Assembly: GCA_040772505.1 (NCBI GenBank)
Contig: JAXGYA010000004.1
Location: 1 to 64,000, forward strand
Direction: 5' to 3'
Origin: Mariniphaga sp040772505
GTDB taxonomy: Bacteria > Bacteroidota > Bacteroidia > Bacteroidales > Prolixibacteraceae
DNA: 64,000 nt
Shown: positions 33,553-43,197 of the stretch, piece by piece
Position numbering within the stretch: position 1 is the first letter of the stretch
How the letters are laid out: the number at the start of each line of letters is the position of its first letter
Made by a program: the position numbers and the translations under genes
The notes under the pieces: model-generated
The model's database searches: none
What the model was told of the DNA's origin: nothing
The model's input: only the letters and a program-made list of their open reading frames with translations

Positions 33553-34593
33553 ATGGAAGATATTCTTCAGGAGAAAAAAGAGTTTGCCACTGATAGCATT
33601 CTCGAGCCGGAGAGCATTGAGGATATTATCTATTCGCTGATGGTGAACCCCAATTTATCAACTATTAATTATTTCAATGACTTCAGCGAGTCGGGTATCT
33701 CTCCCGAATCTGTCAATGATGTTGACAACGATGAAATCGGTGTGTTTGATGTTGATTCGAGTGGCAACATGCAGGCGATGTGCACCCATGCTTTTCACCG
33801 TCACCTGCAGGAAAATCCCAAAAAAAGCGCTGAAATACTTATTTCGAGAGCGACGCGCAAAATGCTCTGCATGGGATTACGTCCTGTTGCAGTCAGTGCA
33901 CTGCTGTATCACATTAATTTTGCCGACCCCAAAGGGCAGCTAATTGCTTCGGGGGCTAAAAAGGGATTGGAAAATGCTGCTAAAAAATTTGGATTAAGCA
34001 TTTCCGACCGAAAAATCAGGTTTGATCTTTTCCCGGGGAGCGGGCAACTGCCTCCTGCATTAATTATCAGCATGGTAGGTACTGTAGGACAAAAAAACAA
34101 ACTCATCACCAGTTCCTTTAAATCTAAAGGTGGAAATCTTTTTCTGATTGGCCGGTTGACTAATGATATCAGTTCTTCGGAATATGTAGAGTTTTATCAT
34201 GAAGTTCAGAATACGCCGCTGCCTCTATTTAACATTGAGGATGAAATAAAAATCCATGAACTGCTGGAGGGGCTTCATGAACGGAATTTGCTTCAAAGCG
34301 CCACTCCTGTGGGTAAGGGAGGATTGTTTTTTACCCTTTTGCGCTCTGCAATACCCAGCGGATTGGGATTTGATATCACCACCGATGATGAGCACAGGAT
34401 TGATGCTTTCCTTTTTGGAGAATCGATGGGCAGAATTCTTGTTGAGGTGGCACCGGGCAGTGAAGATGAGTTTGTTGATTTTATGACTGATGCAAAATTT
34501 CCTTTCATCGGCTTGGGGCATATCACCAGAGGTGAAATCAGAATAGATGAAAAATCGCTGGGATTTATCGATAAAATGACCCGGGATTCATAA
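33553..34593 (+). CDS. AIR synthase-related protein (PurM/PurL-like fold)
   Basis: 346 aa from ATG 33553; an in-frame start at 33493 would place translation inside the promoter. The protein matches the PurM/PurL two-domain ATP-binding fold: SRATRKMLCMGLRPVAVSALLYHIN resembles the dimer-forming first half, and a second half reads PPALIISMVGTV, SKGGNLFLIGRL and VGKGGLFFTLLRSAIPSGLGFDI, the glycine-rich stretch of PurL. It is much shorter than PurL, so it is not a complete FGAM synthase; its substrate is unknown. ubiE/menG follows after 32 nt on the same strand. Confidence 0.75.
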   Translation: MEDILQEKKEFATDSILEPESIEDIIYSLMVNPNLSTINYFNDFSESGISPESVNDVDNDEIGVFDVDSSGNMQAMCTHAFHRHLQENPKKSAEILISRATRKMLCMGLRPVAVSALLYHINFADPKGQLIASGAKKGLENAAKKFGLSISDRKIRFDLFPGSGQLPPALIISMVGTVGQKNKLITSSFKSKGGNLFLIGRLTNDISSSEYVEFYHEVQNTPLPLFNIEDEIKIHELLEGLHERNLLQSATPVGKGGLFFTLLRSAIPSGLGFDITTDDEHRIDAFLFGESMGRILVEVAPGSEDEFVDFMTDAKFPFIGLGHITRGEIRIDEKSLGFIDKMTRDS

Positions 34594-34625
34594 TTGCCTG
34601 CACATTTCAGGAAATTTTTCAGACA

Positions 34626-35357
34626 ATGGCTGTTGTTCCTTATAAAGATTCAGACCTGCCCAAAAAAGCACAGGTTGAAAGAATGTTTGACCGGATTGCA
34701 CACCGGTATGATCTGCTGAACCATCTGCTGTCATTGAATATTGATAAATTGTGGAGACGGCGCGCCGTGAAATTGCTGCAGCCTCACCATCCCCAAAAAA
34801 TTTTGGATATAGCCACAGGGACTGCTGACTTTGCTTTGGCAACAGTTAAACTTAATCCCCAAAAAATTTTCGGAGTCGATTTGTCGGAGAAGATGCTCGA
34901 ATCGGGGCGGAAAAAGATTAAAAAAAAGGGACTTGACGCCCTCATTGAGCTGAAAAAAGCCGATGCGGAGCATCTTCCGTTTAATGATAGTTCCTTTGAT
35001 GCTGTTACAACCGGATTTGGGGTGCGTAATTTTGAAAATCTGAATAAAGGCATAGGTGAAGTCTTTCGTGTACTTCGTCCGGGAGGAACTTTTATCGTAT
35101 TGGAGTTTTCACGCCCGCGCAACCCGGTTTTTAAAAGACTCTATTTTTTTTATTTCACGAAGATGCTTCCGTGGCTGGGAAAAGTGGTTTCTAAAGATAA
35201 AAGTGCTTATGCTTATCTGCCTGAATCGGTGAGGGATTTTCCGGATGGTGAGAATTTTCTGGCTATTCTTGAATCAGCGGGTTTTGTCAAATGCAGATGG
35301 CTTTCGCAAACCATGGGGATTGCTGCAATTTATGAAGCTCAAAAACCTGAAAAATGA
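34626..35357 (+). CDS. ubiE: Demethylmenaquinone methyltransferase
   Basis: 243 aa SAM-dependent C-methyltransferase for the last step of menaquinone synthesis (also called menG). The family opening VERMFDRIAHRYDLLNHLLSLNIDKLWRR is present, motif I is ILDIATGTADFALA, then KADAEHLPFNDSSFDAVTTGFGVRNFEN and a C-terminal WLSQTMGIAAIYEAQK. The organism is expected to use menaquinone only. porT follows after 61 nt, a pairing I know from other Bacteroidota. Confidence 0.96.
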   Translation: MAVVPYKDSDLPKKAQVERMFDRIAHRYDLLNHLLSLNIDKLWRRRAVKLLQPHHPQKILDIATGTADFALATVKLNPQKIFGVDLSEKMLESGRKKIKKKGLDALIELKKADAEHLPFNDSSFDAVTTGFGVRNFENLNKGIGEVFRVLRPGGTFIVLEFSRPRNPVFKRLYFFYFTKMLPWLGKVVSKDKSAYAYLPESVRDFPDGENFLAILESAGFVKCRWLSQTMGIAAIYEAQKPEK

Positions 35358-35418
35358 GAGCAAATGCAATAAATATTCACTTTATTTGTTTCTGAATAGA
35401 ACAAGCTAAACAGCTTTT

Positions 35419-36189
35419 GTGAGAAAATTATTAAATATCATATCGATTTTGCTTTTAACCCTGCCTGCTTTTTCCCAAAAAGCAAAGGTGAATCATTTGA
35501 CCACATTCGACGACAAGCTGATTCACTTTGGTTTCACCCTTGGGTTGAATACGCTGGACTTCTCTGTTGCACACTACAATCCGATTGGAAATAATCCTGC
35601 TTTTGCTGACAGTGATTTTAGCGGATGGCTCAGCGGAGAGCAGCAGATTGGAGCAAGTGATTATGTGCGTGCTGATGTAGCGAGGCTCATTCCGGGTTTT
35701 ACCGTTGGAATAATTTCAAGCCTTCGGCTTTCAAACGATTTGGATCTGAGGTTTTTGCCGGGAATATCCTTTGGTGAGCGTCTGTTGTATTACAATATAC
35801 CTGTGTATGATACTGACAGAATCAATCCTCAGCCTTTTTACAGTGTTAAATCAACCTTTCTGGATTTTCCACTGCTCATAAAGTATAAAGCCCGCCGCAT
35901 CAACAACGACCGTCCTTTTGTTATTTTTGGCGGTGCATACCGGGAAGACATCAGCCGAACCGGAAAGGATGATCTGGTGAGGCTTAATAACGGAAGTTTT
36001 TATGCTGAAATAGGCGGTGGCTGGGATCACTATTTTACCTTTTTCAGATTTTCGGTGGAAGCAAAATTCAGTTTTGGGCTGAACAATATTATAAGCGGAC
36101 CCCCAACCGAAAGTCAGCGGCAGTTTTACTCTTATGCTATTAAGGAGCTGCGTTCCGACATTTTCACCCTCAGCTTCCATTTTGAATAG
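35419..36189 (+). CDS. porT: Type IX secretion protein PorT
   Basis: 256 aa with GTG start at 35419, a Sec signal peptide (MRKLLNIISILLLTLPAFSQ) and a predicted eight-stranded outer-membrane barrel. The family signature after the signal is KLIHFGFTLGLNTLDFSV, and the barrel core has LRFLPGISFGERLLYY and FLDFPLLIKYKA. PorT is required for T9SS protein export in Porphyromonas; its mechanistic role is unsettled. Its last 20 nt overlap the end of the convergent RNA methyltransferase gene. Confidence 0.92.
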   Translation: MRKLLNIISILLLTLPAFSQKAKVNHLTTFDDKLIHFGFTLGLNTLDFSVAHYNPIGNNPAFADSDFSGWLSGEQQIGASDYVRADVARLIPGFTVGIISSLRLSNDLDLRFLPGISFGERLLYYNIPVYDTDRINPQPFYSVKSTFLDFPLLIKYKARRINNDRPFVIFGGAYREDISRTGKDDLVRLNNGSFYAEIGGGWDHYFTFFRFSVEAKFSFGLNNIISGPPTESQRQFYSYAIKELRSDIFTLSFHFE

Positions 36190-36958
36190 CCTGATTTTCA
36201 GAGTTTCTTCTGAATTCACTGCAAAAAACTGCCGCAGCAACTGCTACGTTCAGTGATTCCGCACCTGATGTGCCGGCATGAAATGAGGGGATGGAAAGTC
36301 TGTTTCGGATGTGTGCGGCAATCTCTTCACGAATCCCTTTTCCCTCGTTGCCCAACACAATCATTGCCTGTTGGGGAAGCTTGCTCCGGTATATGTTTTT
36401 TCCATCGGTGAATGCTCCAAAAACAGGTATTTGCGATGCGCCGGCAATTTGATGCACACGGGAAAAATCGGTGTAAATTACCGGTATGTGACAAAATGAA
36501 CCCATACTTGCCTGAACAACTTTTGGATTATAGATATCTGCCGTATCGTGCGAGCAAAACAGATAATTGAATCCGAACCAATCACAGGTTCGGACAATAG
36601 TTCCCAGATTTCCGGGGTCCTGTATTCCATCTGAAAAAAATGAAAGTCCCTGCATTTTTTGGGGAAGGTCAGCGGGTGCAGGCATTTCACAAATTGCAAT
36701 ACAGTTTTGCGGTTCCCTGAGCAGGCTTGCCTTTTTTAATTCATCATTTGTAACTATTATCAGCTGTTCAGCACCTTCGGATAATTTTTCATTGTATTCG
36801 AGAAAATCAGGTGTAGCATAAAGTTCCCTAATTCGGATATCGGATTTTAATATTTCAGTTACCGTTTTGCCCCCTTCAGCAAGAAACAGATTTTCTTTTT
36901 CACGAATCTTTTTTCTTGTTAAAGACTTGATTAATTTCAGTTTGTTTTTGCTAATCAT
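36170..36958 (-). CDS. TrmH/SpoU family RNA 2'-O-methyltransferase
   Basis: 262 aa. An N-terminal substrate-binding domain (KIREKENLFLAEGGKTVTEIL) precedes the SPOUT knot, with motif 1 in GIQDPGNLGTIVRTCDWFG, motif 2 in AMIVLGNEGKGIREEI and motif 3 in LSIPSFHAGTSGAESLNVAVAAAV. It is RlmB/TsnR-like; target RNA is unknown. It converges with porT with a 20-nt overlap and diverges from tamL with 87 nt between the chosen starts. Confidence 0.92.
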   Translation of the reverse strand: MISKNKLKLIKSLTRKKIREKENLFLAEGGKTVTEILKSDIRIRELYATPDFLEYNEKLSEGAEQLIIVTNDELKKASLLREPQNCIAICEMPAPADLPQKMQGLSFFSDGIQDPGNLGTIVRTCDWFGFNYLFCSHDTADIYNPKVVQASMGSFCHIPVIYTDFSRVHQIAGASQIPVFGAFTDGKNIYRSKLPQQAMIVLGNEGKGIREEIAAHIRNRLSIPSFHAGTSGAESLNVAVAAAVFCSEFRRNSENQAIQNGS

Positions 36959-36991
36959 ACTTTAAGTGTGTGAATCGAATGATAAATGTTT

Positions 36992-37031
36992 CAAATTTAC
37001 TGTTTCCATCTCAAACACTTCGTTATTTTTG
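36992..37031. promoter_or_regulatory. Divergent -7 boxes for the TrmH-family gene and tamL
   Basis: On the minus strand TAAATTTG at 36992-36999 faces the methyltransferase gene (34 nt from its ATG); on the plus strand TATTTTTG at 37024-37031 faces tamL. Both fit TAnnTTTG exactly. The plus box lies inside the longest tamL open frame and argues for a tamL start at 37046 or 37052. Confidence 0.5.
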
Positions 37032-37045
37032 TTGAAATTAAAAAA

Positions 37046-39388
37046 TTGGCTTTGAGTAAGTGGTTAAAACAACATTTTCACTTTTCCGGGATAAGATTTA
37101 TTTTTCCGGGATTGTTTTTTTTGTTTTCCTGTTCTCAGGTAAAATTTGTTCCCGATAACCGGTATCTTCTGAATAAGGTTGAAGTGGATGTTGATAATCC
37201 TTTGATATCCAATGATGCTGCTAAGCAGCAGGTGCGTCAGAAGGAGAATTTCAAAATTTTGGGATTTCTGAAATTTCATCTTTGGCTCTATAATTTATCA
37301 TCAAAGGAGAAAACCACAGGTCTGTTGAAACGCATTGGCGAGCCGCCGGAAATATATGATGAGTCGCTGGTAGCTACTTCCGAGAACCGGCTGAAGCAGT
37401 ATTTGGGGAATCACGGTTTCTTCAGGGCAACTGTGGAAACGGAAGTCAAGCTGAAGGAGAGAAAGCAAAAAGTTAATCTGAAGCATATTGTTCACACCGG
37501 CGAACGATATAAAGTTCACGAAATGAAATATCATATTGAGGATTCGGCGCTGAAGTCACTGTTTTACAACGACTCAGTCCGTTCTTTCATACGCAAAGGG
37601 ACTCCTTTCGATTTTAATTTGCTGGAGAAACAAAGAGCCAACATTGTCAATCTGTACAAAAATAACGGCTATTATTACTTTTCAAAGGATGAGGTAAGCT
37701 ATCTTGCCGACAGCAGTATGTTTGAAAAGGAAATTGTGCTTGACATGTATGTTAGGGACGTATCCGGGCAAGAACACCCGCGAAAATTTGAACCTCAATA
37801 CCTGAATCATTTTTACATTTCAGTTTTGCCCGGGTCAGTTCCTATTTCTTCAGGATTTGGAGCTTCCGGACATTTCACGGATACCCTTCGCTGGAGAGAC
37901 CACACCCTCTATTTTGGTTCCGACATTCAGTACAAACCGCGGCTTTTCCGCAATTTGCTGCAGATGGAGAGCGGCTCCATTTACAGGTTGAATGATGCCC
38001 GGCACACATTTGATTCTTTCAGCAGACTTCGTCAGTTTCGTTTTATAGACATTCAATTTCAGGAACCGGAGCTGAAGAAAGACTCAAACTTGTTGGATTG
38101 TCATATCCGCCTTGCCCCGCTTAGCAAACAGGCTATATCTTTCGACCTTGAAGGAACCAACACTTCGGGAAACTTAGGCGTTGCCGGGAATGTTAACTAT
38201 CAGCACCGCAACATGTTTCGTGGTGCAGAGGTTTTTCAGATTAACCTGAAAGGAGCAATTGAGCGCCAGCAAAGACTGATTGAGAATGTTCCTGAATATT
38301 TTAATACCCGGGAAATTGGGACTGAGGCAAGTTTGACCTTCCCGCAAATAGTTGGACCGCGGGTGGTGATGAATGTTTTTCGTGATTTTCTTCCCAAAAC
38401 CGTTTTGACATTAGGATACAACTTTCAGCGTCGCCCGGAATATACCCGTACCATCACCAACGTGAAATTTGGTTATGACTGGATGACATCGGAATACCGG
38501 AAAAACACATGGAATCTGATTGATTTTAACATGGTCAGTCTCTATCGGTTCGATCCCGGATTCATCGATTTAATTAAGGATTTATATATAAAAAGCAGCT
38601 TCACAGACCACCTTATACTTGCAACAAATTATTCATACATCTATAATACCCAGCAACCGGGAATTCTAAAAAATTATAAATACATGCGGTTTAATGTTGA
38701 ATCTGCCGGAAATCTTTTGTATTTGTTGTCCGAAGGATTTAGCCGTAAGCTTGTCCAATCAGTGGATACACTTGGTCCGGGCATGTCGGAATACTATCAG
38801 GTTTTAGGTACCCGGTTTGCTCAATATGTTAAATCCGACGTGGAGTTTCGCTACGGCTATATTATTGATAAATATAATGCAGTGATGATGCGTGGATTTT
38901 TTGGAGCGGGGCTACCCTACGGGAATTTTGATGTTTTGCCTTTTGAAAAGAAATATTTTACCGGCGGAGCCAACGGCATCAGGGCATGGCGGGTGCGTTC
39001 CTTGGGGCCGGGTTCCTATCGCGCTCCTGCGAATGCCTACCCTAATCAGTCCTCCGATATAAAACTGGAAGCCAATATTGAATACCGTTACAAGTTAATT
39101 GGCTTTTTAGAAGGAGCTCTGTTCTTAGAGGGTGGAAATATTTGGGCAATCAATAGAAAAGACAATCGCCCCGGCGCACAGTTCCGGTTTAACCGGTTTT
39201 ACAAGCAGCTTGCTTTGGGAACCGGAACCGGATTCAGGTTCGACTTCAATTATTTTCTTTTCAGATTGGATATAGGAATGAAATTGCGCGATCCGGCACA
39301 AACCGGCGGAAATGGATGGATTATTGGGCACCGCAGGTTAACGGGAGATGATTTTAATCTCTCTTTTGCAATTGGTTATCCGTTCTGA
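37046..39388 (+). CDS. tamL: TamL-like Omp85 outer-membrane lipoprotein
   Basis: 780 aa from TTG 37046; TTG 37052 or the open-frame ATG at 36986 are alternatives. The chosen start gives a lipoprotein signal with a basic n-region and lipobox in FIFPGLFFLFSCSQ. POTRA-like segments fill about 25-420 (for example LLNKVEVDVDNPLIS and YKVHEMKYHI), and the Omp85 barrel follows, with the conserved KKYFTGGANGIRAWRVRSLGPG and a terminal aromatic strand ending YPF. TamL is the Bacteroidota lipoprotein form of TamA and assists outer-membrane protein or lipid transport. The usual partner tamB is not beside it. Confidence 0.87.
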   Translation: MALSKWLKQHFHFSGIRFIFPGLFFLFSCSQVKFVPDNRYLLNKVEVDVDNPLISNDAAKQQVRQKENFKILGFLKFHLWLYNLSSKEKTTGLLKRIGEPPEIYDESLVATSENRLKQYLGNHGFFRATVETEVKLKERKQKVNLKHIVHTGERYKVHEMKYHIEDSALKSLFYNDSVRSFIRKGTPFDFNLLEKQRANIVNLYKNNGYYYFSKDEVSYLADSSMFEKEIVLDMYVRDVSGQEHPRKFEPQYLNHFYISVLPGSVPISSGFGASGHFTDTLRWRDHTLYFGSDIQYKPRLFRNLLQMESGSIYRLNDARHTFDSFSRLRQFRFIDIQFQEPELKKDSNLLDCHIRLAPLSKQAISFDLEGTNTSGNLGVAGNVNYQHRNMFRGAEVFQINLKGAIERQQRLIENVPEYFNTREIGTEASLTFPQIVGPRVVMNVFRDFLPKTVLTLGYNFQRRPEYTRTITNVKFGYDWMTSEYRKNTWNLIDFNMVSLYRFDPGFIDLIKDLYIKSSFTDHLILATNYSYIYNTQQPGILKNYKYMRFNVESAGNLLYLLSEGFSRKLVQSVDTLGPGMSEYYQVLGTRFAQYVKSDVEFRYGYIIDKYNAVMMRGFFGAGLPYGNFDVLPFEKKYFTGGANGIRAWRVRSLGPGSYRAPANAYPNQSSDIKLEANIEYRYKLIGFLEGALFLEGGNIWAINRKDNRPGAQFRFNRFYKQLALGTGTGFRFDFNYFLFRLDIGMKLRDPAQTGGNGWIIGHRRLTGDDFNLSFAIGYPF

Positions 39389-39509
39389 AAAAACGTAATT
39401 ATAAAAAATCTCATCCATTTGAATAATTTTTTGCAATTTTAGCCTCTCTTTAAGTTACATATTGAAAGAAAAAGTACACAAATTATAGCAATCTAAAGTT
39501 TTGAAATTT

Positions 39510-40871
39510 ATGTCTGGTGTTCCGAAGAAGCGCGATTCATTTGCATCAAAATTTGGAGTTATAGCAGCTACTGCGGGTTCTGCCATCGGGCTTGGAAATA
39601 TCTGGCGTTTCCCCTATGTCGCCGGCGAAAACGGAGGAGGGGCTTTTTTAATTATTTATCTAAGTTTTGTGCTTTTGATAGGAATCCCGGTAATGACTTC
39701 CGAGTTTATCATTGGCAGGAAATCGCGCCGGAATGTGTTTGGCGCTTTTCGTAAATTAGCTCCCGGCAGCTACTGGTATCTCATTGGTTTAATGGGAGTT
39801 GTTGCTGCTTTTATGATTCTTGCCTTTTATACAGCAGTTGCCGGCTGGACGCTTGAATACACCTACCAGTCTGTGGTAAATGGATTTGAAAAATTATCCT
39901 CACACGAATTGAGCGGAATGTATGAGTCTTTTATTGGCAGCCCGTGGAAGCCGTTGTTCTGGTTTTTTGTTTTTATGCTGCTCACCTCGCTCATTATTAT
40001 TGCCGGTGTGCAGAGGGGAATTGAGAAATATTCAAAAATTCTGATGCCATTTTTGTTTGTACTTCTTTTGATTCTGGTTGTCCGCTCCATCACTTTGCCC
40101 GGTGCAAAAGGGGGAATTGTGTTTCTTTTTAAACCCGACTTCAGCAAAATAACTACATCTACCATACTGGAGGCATTAGGACAGGCATTTTTCTCACTGA
40201 GCATTGGCATGGGAACCCTGATTACATACTCTTCTTATTTCCGAAAAAAAGAGAAGCTTGGCTCAGTTGCCGTTTCTGTGGCAGCAGCCGATACGTTTAT
40301 TGCCATACTTGCGGGGATTGCCATTTTTCCGGCAGTGTTTGCATTTAATATCGAGCCAAATTCAGGAGAAGGATTGGTTTATATCACTTTGCCGGGCATT
40401 TTTCAGCAAATGTATGGCGGATATTTCTTCTCCATAATCTTTTTTGTGCTGCTGGGTGTGGCGGCACTAACCTCAACCACATCAGTCATGGAGGTGATCG
40501 TTGCCTTTTTTGTGGAAGAGTTTTATCTCTCAAGAAAAGCTGCTACACTGCTCACAACACTCTCTGTTTCAATTTTGGGAGTAATGTGTGTGCTTTCCAC
40601 AAGCACAATGGCTGATGTTAAGCTCTTTGATTTTACAATCTTCGGACTGATGAATTTTACTTCCGCAAACATTCTGCTTCCTCTTGGCGGATTTTCCATT
40701 GTCATTTTTGTAGGCTGGCGAATGGGACGAAAAAAAGTTTATGAAGAGTTAACAAATAAGGGGAAGCTGAAAGCAGGGTATATTCCGATGTTCATGTTTA
40801 TAGTTAAATTCCTTGCCCCTTTGGCCATTACCTTTATTTTTCTGCAGGGAGTCGGTCTAATTAAACTTTAG
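39510..40871 (+). CDS. Sodium-dependent transporter (NSS/SNF family)
   Basis: 453 aa, eleven to twelve predicted membrane helices of the LeuT fold. The helix-1 sodium and substrate site reads ATAGSAIGLGNIWRFPYVAGENGGGAF, the family signature; helix 6 has FFSLSIGMGTLITYSSY and helix 8 VAALTSTTSVMEV. Likely substrate is an amino acid or related amine taken up with sodium. The ATG at 39510 is preferred over an in-frame TTG at 39501. Confidence 0.95.
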   Translation: MSGVPKKRDSFASKFGVIAATAGSAIGLGNIWRFPYVAGENGGGAFLIIYLSFVLLIGIPVMTSEFIIGRKSRRNVFGAFRKLAPGSYWYLIGLMGVVAAFMILAFYTAVAGWTLEYTYQSVVNGFEKLSSHELSGMYESFIGSPWKPLFWFFVFMLLTSLIIIAGVQRGIEKYSKILMPFLFVLLLILVVRSITLPGAKGGIVFLFKPDFSKITTSTILEALGQAFFSLSIGMGTLITYSSYFRKKEKLGSVAVSVAAADTFIAILAGIAIFPAVFAFNIEPNSGEGLVYITLPGIFQQMYGGYFFSIIFFVLLGVAALTSTTSVMEVIVAFFVEEFYLSRKAATLLTTLSVSILGVMCVLSTSTMADVKLFDFTIFGLMNFTSANILLPLGGFSIVIFVGWRMGRKKVYEELTNKGKLKAGYIPMFMFIVKFLAPLAITFIFLQGVGLIKL

Positions 40872-41012
40872 GCAGGCTACATTTTAAAAATTTTGCTATT
40901 TCGGCATTCAGAACAGGAGTGTTGCTTTTACTTTAAACAAAAGTTTATTTTGACAAAACAATTGAATGTAACTGTCTGTTATGAATAGTGTTGCATTTCA
41001 AAATGTCAGACT

Positions 41013-41954
41013 ATGAAAAGCCGGTTTAAACATGTAATGCATGAATATTTCAATTTTTCAAGAAAAGACAGGAATGGACTGATTGTTTTAAGTACTCTGG
41101 TAGTTTTGGCTGCAATAGCCAATTTGATTGTGGATCATCTTGACAGGGCTTTTGTCTATAATTTTCCGCAACACGGGGAACTTTCTCCAAAAACAACTCC
41201 GGAAGCTGAAATGTCAAGCGGAGAGCTGTTTCTTTTTCCCTTTGATCCGAATACAGTTACCACAGAACAGCTCGACTCAATTAATCTCTCGCGTTATATA
41301 AAAAGCAATATTCTGAAATACAGGGAAGCCGGAGGCAGGTTTACTACTCCTGCCGATGTTCGGCGCATTTACGGGATGACTGACAGCATATTTACGGAAA
41401 TTGAATCCTACCTTTTGTTTGCATCCGGCAATTCACGAGGAGACAAAGTTGCAGAAATGCAACTTTCTCGCCCGGATAAAAGCTTTCAAACAAAATCTTC
41501 AGTCTCTGAATATCAATCAGGAGGAAGAGACTTTCGGGAGAATGTAAATATTCTCCGGCAGATTGAACTCAATTCTGCAGATTCTGCTCAGCTGGTTTCA
41601 CTTCATGGTATTGGGCCTGTTTATGCAGCAAGAATTTTAAAATATCGCAATTTGCTTGGTGGTTTCTATTCAAAAAGCCAGCTTTTAGAGGTGTATGGCA
41701 TTTCAGAAGAAGCTTTCAACCACTTTAGTGAATATGTTTTTTCCGACACTTTAAAAGTGGAGAGGCTCCGTTTAAATTTTTCAGAATATACCGATTTTGT
41801 CCGTCATCCTTATTTTAAAAAGGAGCATGTTGAGGCAATATTAAATTTTCGGCAAATGCACGGACCCTTTACCTCAGAAAAACAATTGCTTAGCGCCGGG
41901 CTTGTGGATTCGGCAACTTTTCTTCAGGTGAGGCACTACATTACCTATCGTTAA
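41013..41954 (+). CDS. Membrane-anchored helix-hairpin-helix (ComEA-like) protein
   Basis: 313 aa. One N-terminal membrane helix (about 21-40) is followed by repeated ComEA-type helix-hairpin-helix units: FDPNTVTTEQLDSINLSRYIKSNILKYREAGGRF near 77-110, IELNSADSAQLVSLHGIGPVYAARILKYR near 187-215, and a weaker one at the C-terminus (YFKKEHVEAILNFRQMHGPF). The middle unit has the DNA-binding hairpin LHGIGPVYA. Such proteins are periplasmic DNA binders, possibly in DNA uptake, though many Bacteroidota homologues have no tested role. Confidence 0.88.
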   Translation: MKSRFKHVMHEYFNFSRKDRNGLIVLSTLVVLAAIANLIVDHLDRAFVYNFPQHGELSPKTTPEAEMSSGELFLFPFDPNTVTTEQLDSINLSRYIKSNILKYREAGGRFTTPADVRRIYGMTDSIFTEIESYLLFASGNSRGDKVAEMQLSRPDKSFQTKSSVSEYQSGGRDFRENVNILRQIELNSADSAQLVSLHGIGPVYAARILKYRNLLGGFYSKSQLLEVYGISEEAFNHFSEYVFSDTLKVERLRLNFSEYTDFVRHPYFKKEHVEAILNFRQMHGPFTSEKQLLSAGLVDSATFLQVRHYITYR

Positions 41955-42006
41955 AAATCATTAAAACGTTATTTAGAAATTAGGAAAATATTTATTTTAA
42001 CTTAAT

Positions 42007-42037
42007 TTTGATTTGCCGTGAATAATTTATAAGTTTG
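42007..42037 (+). promoter_or_regulatory. Full promoter TTTG-N19-TAAGTTTG upstream of rpsU
   Basis: TTTG at 42007-42010, exactly 19 nt, TAAGTTTG at 42030-42037; perfect consensus, 27 nt before the rpsU ATG. It probably drives rpsU, xer and hpf. Confidence 0.75.
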
Positions 42038-42064
42038 CGCCTCAATTTTTAAATGTTGTAAAAA

Positions 42065-42256
42065 ATGATTATTATTCCGGTAAAAGAAGGTGAAAATATT
42101 GAGAGAGCCTTAAAGAGGTTTAAACGGAAATTTGAAAAAACGGGTGTAATGAAGGAAATACGTGAGCGTCAGAAATTCACAAAACCTTCAATTATAAGGA
42201 GAGAACAGTTAAAAAGAGCCGCATACATTGAGAAATTACAGCGCCAGGAAGATTAA
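42065..42256 (+). CDS. rpsU: 30S ribosomal protein S21
   Basis: 63 aa basic protein with the S21 pattern VKEGENIERALKRFKRKFEKTGV and the following LRRRQ-like KFTKPSIIRREQLKRAAY. S21 works in early initiation next to the anti-Shine-Dalgarno region of 16S rRNA, which is of interest in a phylum that mostly ignores Shine-Dalgarno pairing. A perfect promoter lies just upstream, and xer follows after 36 nt. Confidence 0.97.
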   Translation: MIIIPVKEGENIERALKRFKRKFEKTGVMKEIRERQKFTKPSIIRREQLKRAAYIEKLQRQED

Positions 42257-42292
42257 CTAAAATAAAGTTCCTGGTGTAGTTTAAGAAAATGA

Positions 42293-43177
42293 ATGAATTG
42301 CCAGGAATCATTTATTAGCTATCTGAAGTATGAGAAGAGATACTCTTCACATACGACAACAGCATACAATAAGGACCTCGATCAATTCGTGTTGTTTTGC
42401 ACTGAAATGGTCGGGGAATTTAATATCAGAGAGATAGACTCCGGCGTGCTCCGCAAATGGGTTTTATCCCTTATGAATGAAGGATACCAGCCACAATCCA
42501 TCAAGCGGAAAGTATCAAGCGTAAAAGCCTTTTTCAGGTTTCTGATGAAAAATGAAATAATCGAAACCAATCCATTTATTGATGTTCCCCTCCCTAAAGT
42601 CAGAAAAAAATTACCTTATTTCTTAAACGAGAGCAGTTTGCACCACCTGCTTGACGATGGATTTTTCCCGGATGATTTTGAAGGAGTCAGAGATAAGTTA
42701 ATTATTACACTGCTGTATGGCACCGGCATCAGAAGGGCTGAATTGCTTCAGTTGAAAGACAACAGTTTTGACCGGAAAAATAAACTTGTCAGGGTGATGG
42801 GTAAGCGCCGGAAAGAGAGGATTGTTCCTTACCCGGAAAGTGTAAATTTAGTTTTGGAGCAATACATTGAGATCAGGAACCGGGAGATTGGCACATCTCG
42901 TGATGCTTTGCTGGTTACTGAAAAAGGGGAGCCAGTTTATGAAAAATTAATTTACAGAACAGTGCAAAAATATCTTGAGCAGGTAACATCACTGGAAAAG
43001 AAGAGTCCTCATGTAATTCGTCACTCCTATGCAACGCACCTGCTAAACCGCGGTGCCGATCTGAATGCAGTGAAAGAGCTTTTGGGGCATGCTAATTTGT
43101 CTGCCACCCAGATATACACACACATGACCTTTGAAAAGATACAAAAAGTATATAAACAAGCCCATCCCAGGGGTTAA
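42293..43177 (+). CDS. xerC: Tyrosine recombinase XerC/XerD family
   Basis: 294 aa, full length. The N-terminal SAM-like core-binding domain (about 1-90) precedes the catalytic domain with Arg147 (GTGIRRAELL), Lys171 (MGKRRKER), His240 and Arg243 (SPHVIRHSYATHL), His266 (LLGHANLS) and the nucleophile Tyr275 (QIYTHMT). Position between rpsU and hpf is that of the chromosome-dimer-resolving Xer recombinase in Bacteroidota, not of a mobile integrase. Which of XerC or XerD it is cannot be settled here. Confidence 0.93.
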   Translation: MNCQESFISYLKYEKRYSSHTTTAYNKDLDQFVLFCTEMVGEFNIREIDSGVLRKWVLSLMNEGYQPQSIKRKVSSVKAFFRFLMKNEIIETNPFIDVPLPKVRKKLPYFLNESSLHHLLDDGFFPDDFEGVRDKLIITLLYGTGIRRAELLQLKDNSFDRKNKLVRVMGKRRKERIVPYPESVNLVLEQYIEIRNREIGTSRDALLVTEKGEPVYEKLIYRTVQKYLEQVTSLEKKSPHVIRHSYATHLLNRGADLNAVKELLGHANLSATQIYTHMTFEKIQKVYKQAHPRG

Positions 43178-43197
43178 CCATTTAAAAAAGTGTTACT

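Noticed and set aside
42293..43177. Tyrosine recombinase as integrase of a mobile island
   Set aside because: It lies in the conserved rpsU-xer-hpf order with no att-like repeats or cargo, so it is the housekeeping Xer recombinase.
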